A DNA stretch of 64,000 nucleotides from an uncultured Deferribacteraceae bacterium (lineage in GTDB: Bacteria; Chrysiogenota; Deferribacteres; Deferribacterales; Mucispirillaceae), in assembly GCA_947039395.1 (NCBI GenBank), contig CAMQYS010000001.1:1-64000 (forward strand), written 5' to 3'. The translations under genes and the position numbers were made by a program. Shown here in pieces: positions 54,584 to 63,606 of this stretch (its first letter is position 1; each line of letters starts with the position of its first letter). The notes beneath the pieces were generated by a model. That model was not told where the DNA came from. It saw only the letters and a program-made list of their open reading frames with translations, and made no database searches.

Positions 54584-55606
54584 ATGTCAGAGATAAGGTA
54601 TGACCCACTAAAAAATAGTTACTCAGTAGTGGCGAGTGAACGTAGACGAAGGTTAGAAGATTTCACTCTACAAAATAATAACGATATACATGATGACGCA
54701 TCATTTTGTCCATTCTGTGGAGATGATGCTGCTAAACTATATGAAATATATAGAATGAATGAAGAAAATACATCTAACTGGACAACAAAAGTTGTTCCAA
54801 ATAAGTATCCTCTATTTGGAATTAAAGGTAATGTTGATAGAGCTGGTAAAGGATATTACGATTGTATTAACGGTATAGGTGCTCATGAAATTATTATTGA
54901 TAGTAATAGACATGGAGATATCTTATCTGGATATACACAAAAAGAGATTACAAATCTATTTATAGCATATAAATACAGAATTCTTGATCTGATAAACGAT
55001 ACACGTTTAAAATATTTTATTGGTATAAAAAATATAGGTATAAGAGCTGGAGCATTAATTAATCATCCTCATTCTCAACTTATTGCAATGCCTATCGTAC
55101 CTCAAAAAATACAAGATATTATCGCTATTGCATCAGAACATTACAGTAAAAAATGTAGATGTTTAACTTGTGATATATTAGAACAAGAGTATAGAACAGG
55201 AGATAGAGTAGTAAATGAAAATCACGATTTTATCGCACTTGTACCATACTCTTCATCAGCGTTTGAAGTTAATATTTATCCGAAATATCACTCTGCTAGT
55301 TATGAACATATCTCTGATAATGCTATCCCTCAACTAGCTGAACTTGTTAGAGATATTTTTATCAGATACGATATATTACTTGATACACCATCTATATCTA
55401 TGGCTATACGTACATCACCACCAACAGCTAATAGAGAGTCAGATAACATCACATTTAAGAATATAGATAAATCTTATCATTGGAGCATTGAACTTAAACC
55501 GATTATTACACATTACTCTGTATTTGAAAAAGTAACTGGTGTCGAAATCAATCCTGTAGCACCTGAAGAGAGTTGTAGATATTTGAAAGAAGTTGTTATC
55601 ATATAG
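54584..55606 (+). CDS. galT: Galactose-1-phosphate uridylyltransferase family protein
   Basis: 340 aa of the GalT/HIT superfamily: RRRLEDF, a zinc CPFC pair (Cys42, Cys45), the HPH active-site triad at INHPHSQLIAMP (His161-Pro-His163, His163 the nucleophile), and a second-half SSAFEVNIYPKYHSASYEHI. In this cluster it may act as a nucleotidyl/phosphoryl transferase for glucose 1-phosphate rather than in galactose use, since no galK or galE is nearby; bacterial GalT-like proteins with ADP-glucose phosphorylase activity are known. Strong ribosome site aaggag. It ends the first part of the glucan operon. Confidence 0.88.
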   Translation: MSEIRYDPLKNSYSVVASERRRRLEDFTLQNNNDIHDDASFCPFCGDDAAKLYEIYRMNEENTSNWTTKVVPNKYPLFGIKGNVDRAGKGYYDCINGIGAHEIIIDSNRHGDILSGYTQKEITNLFIAYKYRILDLINDTRLKYFIGIKNIGIRAGALINHPHSQLIAMPIVPQKIQDIIAIASEHYSKKCRCLTCDILEQEYRTGDRVVNENHDFIALVPYSSSAFEVNIYPKYHSASYEHISDNAIPQLAELVRDIFIRYDILLDTPSISMAIRTSPPTANRESDNITFKNIDKSYHWSIELKPIITHYSVFEKVTGVEINPVAPEESCRYLKEVVII

Positions 55607-56066
55607 CTATACAATAAGTAAAATTTTGCTGTACAATAACTTTATATACCTATTTACTATAGGGTAGATAATTTCTACTAATTACACTTACTTATTGTAA
55701 TTATAATATAATATTTAAAGATTAAAAATAGATTAACTACTAAATAAAATATAGATTCTAATATAAGGGTTACTAAACCAAAAGTTAATATCAAGTAGAA
55801 CATCTTGATAAAAAGTATTCTCTGTGATAAAATAAATAATTAAGATATCTGTACTTAGATTATTATTTTAATAGGTTGTATACATATTTTACCTTAGTAG
55901 TTTTGTAGATAGGTTGTCATTTGAAAAGTTTATAAGTAGTAATGCATTAAAAATTTTATAGATAGATTATCATTTTTTAATTATATCTATTTTTATCATA
56001 CTAAATAAGAACACATCATAAAATAGAGTAAGATAGTTCTAAGCATTTAAGGGAGGTTGTAAACAT
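55607..56066. other. Intergenic region upstream of the GT5 gene with short direct repeats
   Basis: 460 bp without a gene. Two short repeat pairs are visible: gct(a/g)tacaataa(g/c)t at 55606 and 55628 (22 bp apart, next to the galT stop), and ttttgtagataggttgtcat at 55901 against ttttatagatagattatcat at 55954, which differ only at three G/A positions. The second pair is in a place suited to an operator or leader of the following gene. No clear promoter or terminator otherwise. Confidence 0.55.
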
Positions 56067-57488
56067 ATGAAAATAATACACGTAACACCTGAAGTACAAC
56101 CATATTCATCAACATCAAGTATATCGGAATGCGTTGCATCTCTTCCGATGAATCTTGCTGCTAAAAAACATAACATAACTGTTATATCTCCTTTATATTC
56201 AGCGATTAATATAGAGAAACATGATATCAAATCAACTGGATTAAAAACATGGGTTGATGCTGGTTACAAGGTTTATGAGTATGAAATATATACAGCCGTA
56301 CAATCATCAGTAACATATCTATTCTTTAAAAATGATGAGCTATTTAATCGTATAGGTTTATATGCGACTGGAAGTTTTGATTACTCTGATAACGATATCC
56401 GTTTCGGTACATTCTGTCAGGCTGTATTAAACTATATAAAATATCATGATATAGATGTCGATATTCTACATAGCCATGATTGGCAATGTTCATTAATCCC
56501 TGTTTATAAAAATATACATTACTCTGATTTAAAATGTAAAACTATTTTAACTCTTCACTCTGTAGATTCGCTAGGAGTATTTAGCAAGTTTTCGTTAGAA
56601 ACATTAAACCTACCATGGGATATTTATAATATAGATTTCATGGAGTATTATGATAGTATAAGTTTTGTTAAAGGCGGGCTTGTATCAGCAGACCATCTGA
56701 TAACTGTATCACCTACTTTTGCAAAAGAACTTGTGAGCAATAATTTAGATCTAGGGCTTAGTGCTCTTTTTACTCCTCACTCTGATAAGTTAGATGGAAT
56801 ATCATCAGGGATAGATCATAATAGGTGGAATCCTTTAAAAGATAAATTTATCGCTGCAAATTATTCATCAAAAGATATATCAGGTAAAAGAAAATGTAAA
56901 GAACAGCTCTGTAAAGAGTTCGGATTTAATAGTGATTATCCAGTTATCTCTTTTATTTCTAAACTTACTCCAGCTAAAGGTGTTGAGCTAATTATTGATG
57001 CTATACCCGATCTTGAAAAATTGGAATGTAACTTTCTAATTGTAGCAAATAATAGTTCCGATTATCATGCTACTTTTAAAGAGATCTCTGCAAAAACAAA
57101 AAATGTTAAGTTTACAAAAGGATATTTTCGCGATGATGCACATAATTTAATTGCAGGGTCAGATATAGCAATATCTACATCGCTTTATGAACCATCAGCA
57201 TTAATAATATCTATCGCTCAAGTTTACGGAGTTATACCTGTTGTTAGAACGACGGGTGCTGCAATTGACTCTGTAAAAGAAGCGTATAGTCAAGGGTTAG
57301 CTTTTGTGTTTGAAGAATTTTCAAAAACAGCATTACTTGAAGCTTTAAACAAAGCTATTACATTAGTTAAATCTAAAAATTATGAAGCTGCTGTTAAAAA
57401 AATCATGAGTATTGATAACTCTTGGGATAAACCTACAAAATCGTACGAAGAACTATATAATAAAGTGCTAGTAAGGGGGAACGCATAA
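56067..57488 (+). CDS. glgA: Divergent GT5 glycogen-synthase-like glycosyltransferase
   Basis: 473 aa with the two-Rossmann GT-B layout of bacterial starch/glycogen synthases. Recognisable: LHSHDWQCSLIPVY, LITVSPTFAKEL, ISSGIDHNRWNP, FISKLTPAKGVELII and SLYEPSALIISIAQVYGVIPVVRTTGA. However, the first-strand ADP-glucose loop that is FP..KTGGLADV in GlgA reads QPYSSTSSISECV (Ser15-Thr-Ser-Ser18), so the key Lys and both Gly are lost; the family's RTGG near the end is RTTGA, and FEPCGL is YEPSAL. It is either specialised or no longer a normal ADP-glucose synthase. Strong gggagg site. Its stop overlaps the DUF4912 gene. Confidence 0.85.
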   Translation: MKIIHVTPEVQPYSSTSSISECVASLPMNLAAKKHNITVISPLYSAINIEKHDIKSTGLKTWVDAGYKVYEYEIYTAVQSSVTYLFFKNDELFNRIGLYATGSFDYSDNDIRFGTFCQAVLNYIKYHDIDVDILHSHDWQCSLIPVYKNIHYSDLKCKTILTLHSVDSLGVFSKFSLETLNLPWDIYNIDFMEYYDSISFVKGGLVSADHLITVSPTFAKELVSNNLDLGLSALFTPHSDKLDGISSGIDHNRWNPLKDKFIAANYSSKDISGKRKCKEQLCKEFGFNSDYPVISFISKLTPAKGVELIIDAIPDLEKLECNFLIVANNSSDYHATFKEISAKTKNVKFTKGYFRDDAHNLIAGSDIAISTSLYEPSALIISIAQVYGVIPVVRTTGAAIDSVKEAYSQGLAFVFEEFSKTALLEALNKAITLVKSKNYEAAVKKIMSIDNSWDKPTKSYEELYNKVLVRGNA

Positions 57489-58270
57489 TGGAATTAAATA
57501 AGCTTACTAAAATAGAGTTATTAAAACTCGCTGCAGAAAAAGCTATTCCAAATAGAACAAAACTTCTAAAAAATGAGCTGATTAAAGCACTTGAACCTTA
57601 TTTTAGTGATAAAACTAAAAAAATACCAGCTAAAGAGAAAACAACATCTAAAACTAGTAAATCGAAAAAAGCTGTTATATCTCCATCATCTAACTTAGGA
57701 TATGAAAATAAGAAACCTGTTACTATTTTTCAAATCAAAAAAGATGAATACCCTATTCCTGAATATTATAATATGGATACCTTAGTAATACTGCCTGTTG
57801 ATCCATCAAAAGAATATGTCTACTGGGAATTAAGCGATCATACAATCTTTAAAGTTAGACAACAATATAAACTTGGAAATGCTCCGATAATATTAAAATT
57901 ATATAAACAAGCAGATGATTTATCAACTAATGAAATATCTTCTGTTGAAGTATCAAGGTTTGGTAACTGGTTTTTTGATATATACGCTCCCTCAAATGTT
58001 CTATGGGCTGAACTTGGTTTTATTGATGAAAATGGAGTGTTCTACTCTGTATTAAAATCAAATAGTATCAGAATGCCATCAGATAAAGTATCAGCTGTTA
58101 TAGATGATGAAACATGGATGACTATCGGACATAATATAGACAAATTATATGGATTATCAGGGCTACATAAAAGTGATTTAGGCGCAAGTCAAACAATGCA
58201 TAAAACTATTTTGAGACAATTAACAACAGTTAATACAGTTTCATCATCAAGTTTTATGAAGGATAAATAG
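57488..58270 (+). CDS. DUF4912 protein with N-terminal SAP/Rho-N-like domain
   Basis: 260 aa. Residues 1-36 (ELNKLTKIELLKLAAEKAI) form a short helix-extended-helix SAP or Rho-N-like motif, followed by a basic Lys/Ser/Thr linker (AKEKTTSKTSKSKKA) and the DUF4912 domain from about residue 85 (TLVILPVDPSKEYVYWELS, ILKLYKQ, SVEVSRFGNWFFDIY, LWAELGFIDENGVFYSVL). DUF4912 proteins often occur with GH57 branching enzymes in glycogen clusters, where a carbohydrate- or protein-binding role is suspected. The ATG overlaps the glgA stop, and the branching enzyme gene starts three bases after its stop. Confidence 0.9.
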   Translation: MELNKLTKIELLKLAAEKAIPNRTKLLKNELIKALEPYFSDKTKKIPAKEKTTSKTSKSKKAVISPSSNLGYENKKPVTIFQIKKDEYPIPEYYNMDTLVILPVDPSKEYVYWELSDHTIFKVRQQYKLGNAPIILKLYKQADDLSTNEISSVEVSRFGNWFFDIYAPSNVLWAELGFIDENGVFYSVLKSNSIRMPSDKVSAVIDDETWMTIGHNIDKLYGLSGLHKSDLGASQTMHKTILRQLTTVNTVSSSSFMKDK

Positions 58271-58272
58271 TT

Positions 58273-59847
58273 ATGAACGGATATTGGATGCTTGTTCTAC
58301 ATGCTCATTTACCATTTGTAAAACATCCCGATTACGATTTCTTTCTTGAAGAACAATGGTTATTTGAAGCTATAACAGAAACATATATACCTATACTAAT
58401 GAATATGAAAACATTAGAAAATGAAGGTGTATACTTTCGTTTAACATCTTCTGTAACACCTCCACTTGCTGAAATGCTTTCTGATCCATCACTACAACAG
58501 AAGTATCTTAAATATTTAGATAGATCAATTGAGCTTGCTGATAAAGAGTTAATTAGAACTAAAGAAGATACCATCTATCAACCCGTTGCTATGATGTATA
58601 GAGAGAGACTTGAAAAAATTAGATCTTACTATCTCAAAGATCTATCATCATCTGTTCTAAATGGATATAGATATTTTCAAGATAAAGGTAATTTAGAGAT
58701 TATTACTTGTGGTTCAACTCATGGATATCTACCGCTAATGAATAACTATAAAGCGGTTCGTGCACAAGTTGAACTTGCAGCACAAACACATGAGAAACAT
58801 TTCGGCAGAAGACCTGAAGGTATATGGTTACCAGAGTGTGCATATCATTCTGGATTAGAAGATATATTAAATGACTCTGGAATAAAATATTTCTTTATAG
58901 ATACGCATGGTGTACTCTTCTCTTCTCCTAGACCAAAATATGGCTCATATGCACCTGTATATACATCAGCAGGCGTTGCAGCATTCGCAAGAGACTATTA
59001 CTCATCTAAACAGGTATGGAGCTCTAAGGAAGGATACCCTGGAGATGTGTATTATAGAGACTTCTATAGAGATATAGGATACGATTTAGATTATGAATAT
59101 ATAAAACCGTATATATCTCCTGACGGAGTACGTGTATTTACTGGACTAAAATATCATCGGATCACTGGTGAAATGGATTTTAAAGAGGTATATCAACCTG
59201 ATATCGCATATCAGAAAACAGTAGAACACGCTGCACATTTTGTTGTTGAAAGAGAGAAACAAGTTGAAGAAATCGCTGAAATTATTGATAGAAGTCCACT
59301 TATCGTATCTCCTTACGATGCTGAACTTTACGGACATTGGTGGTTTGAAGGGCCAGATTTTCTATTAAATGTTTTTAGAGAGATGAATAAATCTAATATA
59401 GTTAAACCGATTACTCCTATTGAGTATTTAAATAAATTTCCTACAAATCAGATCGTTGATCTTAATCCATCTTCTTGGGGAGATGAGGGATATTATAAAG
59501 TATGGCTTAACTCTGGAAATGAATGGATCTATAGACATTTACATTTCATGTCCAACAGCATGGTAAAAATCGCTGAAGAGTATAAAGGTGGTACTGATTC
59601 ATTGAAAACAAGATTTCTTAATCAGATGGCAAGAGAGTTAATGCTTTGTCAAGCTTCTGATTGGGCGTTTCTTGTAACTACTGGGACGGCTAATGAGTAT
59701 TCAACTGCAAGAACTAAAGAACATATAAATAACTTTTTAAGATTATATACGATGGTTTCTGACAATCATTTAGATTATAACTATCTAGAAAAATTAGAGA
59801 ATAAAAACTCTATTTTCCAAAATATAAACTATAAACTATTTACTTGA
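58273..59847 (+). CDS. GH57 1,4-alpha-glucan branching enzyme (DUF1957)
   Basis: 524 aa. The N-terminal LVLHAHLPFVKHP and LTSSVTPPLAEML, then ITCGSTHGYLPL, GIWLPECAYHSGLE with nucleophile Glu188 and VSPYDAELYGHWWFEGPDFL with acid/base Asp349, match GH57 branching enzymes (Thermococcus kodakarensis Glu183/Asp354 by alignment in mind). The C-terminal ASDWAFLVTTGTANEYS is the DUF1957 end. It adds alpha-1,6 branches to glycogen. It closes the alpha-glucan cluster and follows the DUF4912 gene directly. No GH13 branching enzyme is in the window. Confidence 0.94.
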   Translation: MNGYWMLVLHAHLPFVKHPDYDFFLEEQWLFEAITETYIPILMNMKTLENEGVYFRLTSSVTPPLAEMLSDPSLQQKYLKYLDRSIELADKELIRTKEDTIYQPVAMMYRERLEKIRSYYLKDLSSSVLNGYRYFQDKGNLEIITCGSTHGYLPLMNNYKAVRAQVELAAQTHEKHFGRRPEGIWLPECAYHSGLEDILNDSGIKYFFIDTHGVLFSSPRPKYGSYAPVYTSAGVAAFARDYYSSKQVWSSKEGYPGDVYYRDFYRDIGYDLDYEYIKPYISPDGVRVFTGLKYHRITGEMDFKEVYQPDIAYQKTVEHAAHFVVEREKQVEEIAEIIDRSPLIVSPYDAELYGHWWFEGPDFLLNVFREMNKSNIVKPITPIEYLNKFPTNQIVDLNPSSWGDEGYYKVWLNSGNEWIYRHLHFMSNSMVKIAEEYKGGTDSLKTRFLNQMARELMLCQASDWAFLVTTGTANEYSTARTKEHINNFLRLYTMVSDNHLDYNYLEKLENKNSIFQNINYKLFT

Positions 59848-59972
59848 TTGATTAAATCTACACTATTATATTAATTTTAAAATAAATATTTGATTTTTAT
59901 CTGATTATAAAATATCATATCACATAGCATTCTGTTTTATAATAAATATGTATCAATTAAGTGAGTAGTATT

Positions 59973-61586
59973 ATGTTTTTCACTAAAAAAGAAGTATCAG
60001 TTACCATAAATAATATAAACAAAGTAATTAAAACTTTATCTAGAAGAAACTTATATCAATTTCTTATAGATGAAAAAATTGTTAATCATACACTTTGTAA
60101 AGGTTCTGGACAGTGCGGTAAATGTAAAATACTATTTATCGGCAAAAACGTGCCTTCTCCTTCTTATAAGGATAAGCTTATTTTAGCTGATATAAATATT
60201 AGTAACGACTACCGTCTTGCGTGTCAACATTCAATTAAGTCAGATATCGTAATTGATCTGCTTGATATGAGTTTGGCTGAAAATGTAGTGCCTGCTGATG
60301 ATAGTTTATTAACTAATAGCAGTTCAACGATTAATATATCAGATAATCATGATCTTTCTTTAATTGATGATTATCCTACTCATTATACAGATGAAATACC
60401 TGAACCACTTATAGATAATTCAACTAAAAATATCAATACAGATGGTAAACATATCGGTAGCACTAAGGAAAGACCTGATGATACAAAATATGAAGGAGTG
60501 TCTGATTGTATTATTCTTATTCAACAGAGAAAGTCTATACGTTACTACTGTTACTCTGCAGCACTTGATACTATCTTTATGGAAGGATCAACTAAAACTG
60601 ATGAAAAACTTACCTCACTTATACAAAATAATCTAGTGCCTGATTTTATTCACGATGTTTTAAATGTTAAAAATATAGATAGAATATTAATCGTTACTGA
60701 AAAATTCCATGTAGATAATACCGAGATATTTATGGATATCATAAGTTACACTAGATTTGAAATAGGTACAATGTTATGTGAAGTAGTAATGCCTTTTAAA
60801 GAAAATCATGATATTATTAGGTTTTTTAGATTACTTTCATCTGACTCCAATAATAAGCTTATTCTATCTCTTGATATGCTTGATAAAATATACTTCTTAA
60901 ACGCAAAAAATATTACTGAATTAGCATCAAATAAATTATCTACAATAAATATAAGCTCAATTTTCACTGTAGGTAAAAACCCTATATTAGGCTTTAATGC
61001 AGACTTATCTATAAAATCGGTACTTAAGCAAGAGTTTTCACCAGACTCACTTACTTTAGCATCTATGTTAGAACTTATATCTATAATGAAACGTATGAAT
61101 ATTATCAATAATAAATTTAAACTTAATAATCGTGCTGAATTACTAAATAATAAAATTGATCTCACAACAGCATTAAAATTGATCGGATCAGATATACCAA
61201 CAGGATTTTACATTCATAGAGAACGTAGTGCTGAAATAATATTAACACAAGCTCAATTAGATCAAGTTTATGAAATAAGGTCGCATATATTATCTGTAAT
61301 TGAATGGACAGGTTTAAATATATTAAAACTATCTAATATCGTTTTCTTAACTACAGAACATTTTGAAGGTTTAATTGATTCAATGATTACATTAGGATTT
61401 ATACCTAAAGATTATCAAGATAAAATTATATACTCATCTGGCGATAGTAGAGTTCAAGCTATAAATATATTTAAGGAAAGAGATTTTTCTATCTTCTTAA
61501 AAGAAAGATTTAGAAGCTGTTCAAATATATTATTAGATGATGATAAAAGTTTTCAAGATATTCAAAAAACTTCTATAAACCAATAA
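59973..61586 (+). CDS. 2Fe-2S protein with degenerate RACo-like (ASKHA/DUF4445) domain
   Basis: About 537 aa. The N-terminal ~85 aa is a plant-type [2Fe-2S] ferredoxin domain with CKGSGQCGKC and CQHS. An acidic linker (to residue ~160) precedes a region related to RACo/DUF4445 reductive activators: LTQAQLDQVYEIRSHILSVIEWTGLN and GFIPKDYQDKIIYSSGDSRVQAI mirror the known QxD..LAKGAI and G.LP....VGNAAL blocks. But the ASKHA phosphate loops (DxGTT and LAGGFG) are absent; LAGGF reads LTTEHFEG. So it is likely unable to use ATP like RACo. ATG 59973 is preferred because gtgag, as in other genes here, lies seven bases upstream; a GTG at 59961 is possible. Confidence 0.8.
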   Translation: MFFTKKEVSVTINNINKVIKTLSRRNLYQFLIDEKIVNHTLCKGSGQCGKCKILFIGKNVPSPSYKDKLILADINISNDYRLACQHSIKSDIVIDLLDMSLAENVVPADDSLLTNSSSTINISDNHDLSLIDDYPTHYTDEIPEPLIDNSTKNINTDGKHIGSTKERPDDTKYEGVSDCIILIQQRKSIRYYCYSAALDTIFMEGSTKTDEKLTSLIQNNLVPDFIHDVLNVKNIDRILIVTEKFHVDNTEIFMDIISYTRFEIGTMLCEVVMPFKENHDIIRFFRLLSSDSNNKLILSLDMLDKIYFLNAKNITELASNKLSTINISSIFTVGKNPILGFNADLSIKSVLKQEFSPDSLTLASMLELISIMKRMNIINNKFKLNNRAELLNNKIDLTTALKLIGSDIPTGFYIHRERSAEIILTQAQLDQVYEIRSHILSVIEWTGLNILKLSNIVFLTTEHFEGLIDSMITLGFIPKDYQDKIIYSSGDSRVQAINIFKERDFSIFLKERFRSCSNILLDDDKSFQDIQKTSINQ

Positions 61587-61738
61587 TTAAAATTAAGTTA
61601 TTAACTATCAAACATAAGTAGGTATCTGATAGCGTATCTAATGAATATATTTAATATAGTTCGTTAATCTAAATTTTAAAATATTACTTCTCTTAAATAG
61701 ATCGTTATAAATTTTCTATCTTCTCCTAAATTTAGTAA

Positions 61739-61794
61739 TAAAAAAACCATAACACTTTAGGCTTTTTAAAAGCATTAGAATATCATGGTTTTTA
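61739..61794. terminator. Bidirectional terminator between convergent genes
   Basis: A run of A, then ccat, an AT-rich stem with an inner gcttttt/aaaagc, then atggttttt. The outer pairing (aaaaaccat / atggttttt) puts T-runs at both ends in each strand, so it can end both the RACo-like gene (plus) and the barrel gene (minus). The inner stem has bulges; stability is not calculated. Confidence 0.7.
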
Positions 61795-61822
61795 CGTTAT
61801 TATTAAATTTGTTATTGTTATA

Positions 61823-63058
61823 TTAAAAAGTAGCGTTTGCTCTGATACCAAATATTAATGCCATCATATCAGGGTACTGTACAGCTGTTGAACCTAATCT
61901 TAAATATCCACCCATTTGAGGAGCTATATTAAAGTTAGGATGAATATCAAATATAAAGTTTACATAAACACCAACATTTAACAAACTAGCAGCATTTAAG
62001 TCAATTGCTCCTGCATTACCGACAGGATCTATAGGAATACCTTCTCCTGATATCAATTGACCACCACCACCAAATTCATATCTGATAGTCTCTGTAATAT
62101 TACCTAGCAACGCTATCGCTCCACCAAATGAAGTTATTCCGCCTAAACCAGTATAATCACCTTCTGCATTAATCATGCTACCTGCTGTAAATATTATAGG
62201 CTGAAAATTAGGATTATGGTTTTGAGGTGTTAAACCAGTAAATATTGTACGCTCATAACCACCTATTCTAACTCCATCATAAAGTTCTCCATTCATTGAG
62301 AAAAAACCTGAAAGTTGTAATGCAGCGTGCATATTAAAATCAAGCTTTGTTAAAAAACCTACATGAAATGCATTTGTTGCTACTGAAAGATTGTTACCAT
62401 CAACTACATCTCCTGCCTCATCTGTATATGGAGTTAACTTAGTATTTATATTTGCATAACTTCCAAATACTTTAAACGAAAAAAGATCATTTACTTTCAT
62501 AGAATACGCAAGCTCTAATCGTGGTAGTAAAAAGTTACCTGTAACTCCAACTGTATTAGGTATATTGTAATCTGAAAATAAATCTACTAATGCAACCTGT
62601 AAACCAAAAATCTCATAGAGGATCGTTGCTGAAGAATTAAATACTGTATTACCGTAACCAACTAATCGCTGATCATACATAAATACATCGTTATACATAT
62701 CCGCTACTGAAGCAATCGTAAATTGTTGTCCGATTTTTAATCTACCTAATGATCCTAAAAATAACCCAGCATAAAGCTGTCTTACACCTATCTGTAATGT
62801 TTCAGAATCCGTAAACCCAAACTCAGCCTTTAAAAATAATGGTCTATATCCTAAATTAAATCCGATAAATGAGTCAGGGTTCATCGTATAGTTAATCTGA
62901 GTTTTACCAGGATCGTTTAAATACAATCCACCAGTGATATTCGCTTTAACAGAACCATAAATATCAAACTGGACATTCCTATTTTCGATAGGAACATTAA
63001 ATGCAAATGCATTACTAGATATAACTAGAATAATGAAAGTTATAATAATTCTTCTCAT
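61823..63058 (-). CDS. Outer-membrane beta-barrel protein, porin-like
   Basis: A 411-aa protein with a signal peptide (IIITFIILVISSNAFA) and a beta-barrel pattern to a C-terminal aromatic (IRANATF). IYGSVKANITGG, FGFTDSETLQIGVRQLYAGLF, LGRLKIGQQFTIASVADMY and EYFGGGG-type GGGGQLISGEG segments are like those in the paired porins at 33-35 kb and in the partial gene that follows, so it is probably of the same broad family. The start is ATG 63058 with gaggag seven bases upstream; the 62-codon in-frame extension has no ribosome site and is not protein-like. Channel function is likely, substrate unknown. Confidence 0.86.
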   Translation of the reverse strand: MRRIIITFIILVISSNAFAFNVPIENRNVQFDIYGSVKANITGGLYLNDPGKTQINYTMNPDSFIGFNLGYRPLFLKAEFGFTDSETLQIGVRQLYAGLFLGSLGRLKIGQQFTIASVADMYNDVFMYDQRLVGYGNTVFNSSATILYEIFGLQVALVDLFSDYNIPNTVGVTGNFLLPRLELAYSMKVNDLFSFKVFGSYANINTKLTPYTDEAGDVVDGNNLSVATNAFHVGFLTKLDFNMHAALQLSGFFSMNGELYDGVRIGGYERTIFTGLTPQNHNPNFQPIIFTAGSMINAEGDYTGLGGITSFGGAIALLGNITETIRYEFGGGGQLISGEGIPIDPVGNAGAIDLNAASLLNVGVYVNFIFDIHPNFNIAPQMGGYLRLGSTAVQYPDMMALIFGIRANATF

Positions 63059-63540
63059 TGTATCTCCTCGATAACAATTAGGTATTGAATACAAAACAAA
63101 AGCATAATCAATAAAAGTAGTCAGCTTACCTAAAGGTAACACTAATAACATGTTCTGTTTATATAAAATCGGATAATTAATCAACAACTTAAGTATTTTA
63201 GATATGATTGTATAAAATATATATATAATGCTTAATATTATCATTAAAATCGTAAAGTTAAATATAGTATACTATAATTCATTGATCGTAATAGTACAAC
63301 TAAAAGTAAAATATATGTGCATATAAGTTATTATCTCAAACTCTACTTAAAATAATAGTAAATATTAATATCAATCATAAAATTAAAATATCATAAAAGT
63401 ACTATAGACTAAAAATATTTTAAGATTATAGAGTTGAGTTGATGAGCTTGCACTATTATACAATAAAGTTAGTTAAACAGATGCTATCAGTTTAAAAAAA
63501 TATTGTAATATATCTCAATAAAATCTTATTCATAACATTA
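63059..63540. other. Intergenic/upstream region of the barrel gene, no gene found
   Basis: Between the barrel gene start and the terminator of the next gene. It contains only the in-frame extension of the barrel ORF (not believed coding) and AT-rich sequence; the weak inverted element cttacctaaaggtaac lies near 63124. No promoter, RNA or ORF is convincing. Confidence 0.4.
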
Positions 63541-63573
63541 AAAAGACAGGCTCAAATTAATAAGCCTGCCTTT
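63538..63573 (-). terminator. Rho-independent terminator for the partial barrel gene
   Basis: On the minus strand aggcaggctt / agcctgtct form a stem of about seven pairs (core caggct/agcctg) around a 10-nt AT loop, followed by tttttaat; on the plus strand the stem is followed by ttta only. It lies about 30 bases after the stop of the gene that runs off the right edge. Confidence 0.82.
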
Positions 63574-63606
63574 ATATTATATTTAATAATTTTAAATATT
63601 TTTAAA

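Noticed and set aside
63059-63244. 62-residue N-terminal extension of the barrel ORF
   Set aside because: ATG 63058 has a good gaggag site and a standard signal peptide; the extension has no ribosome site and unnatural composition.
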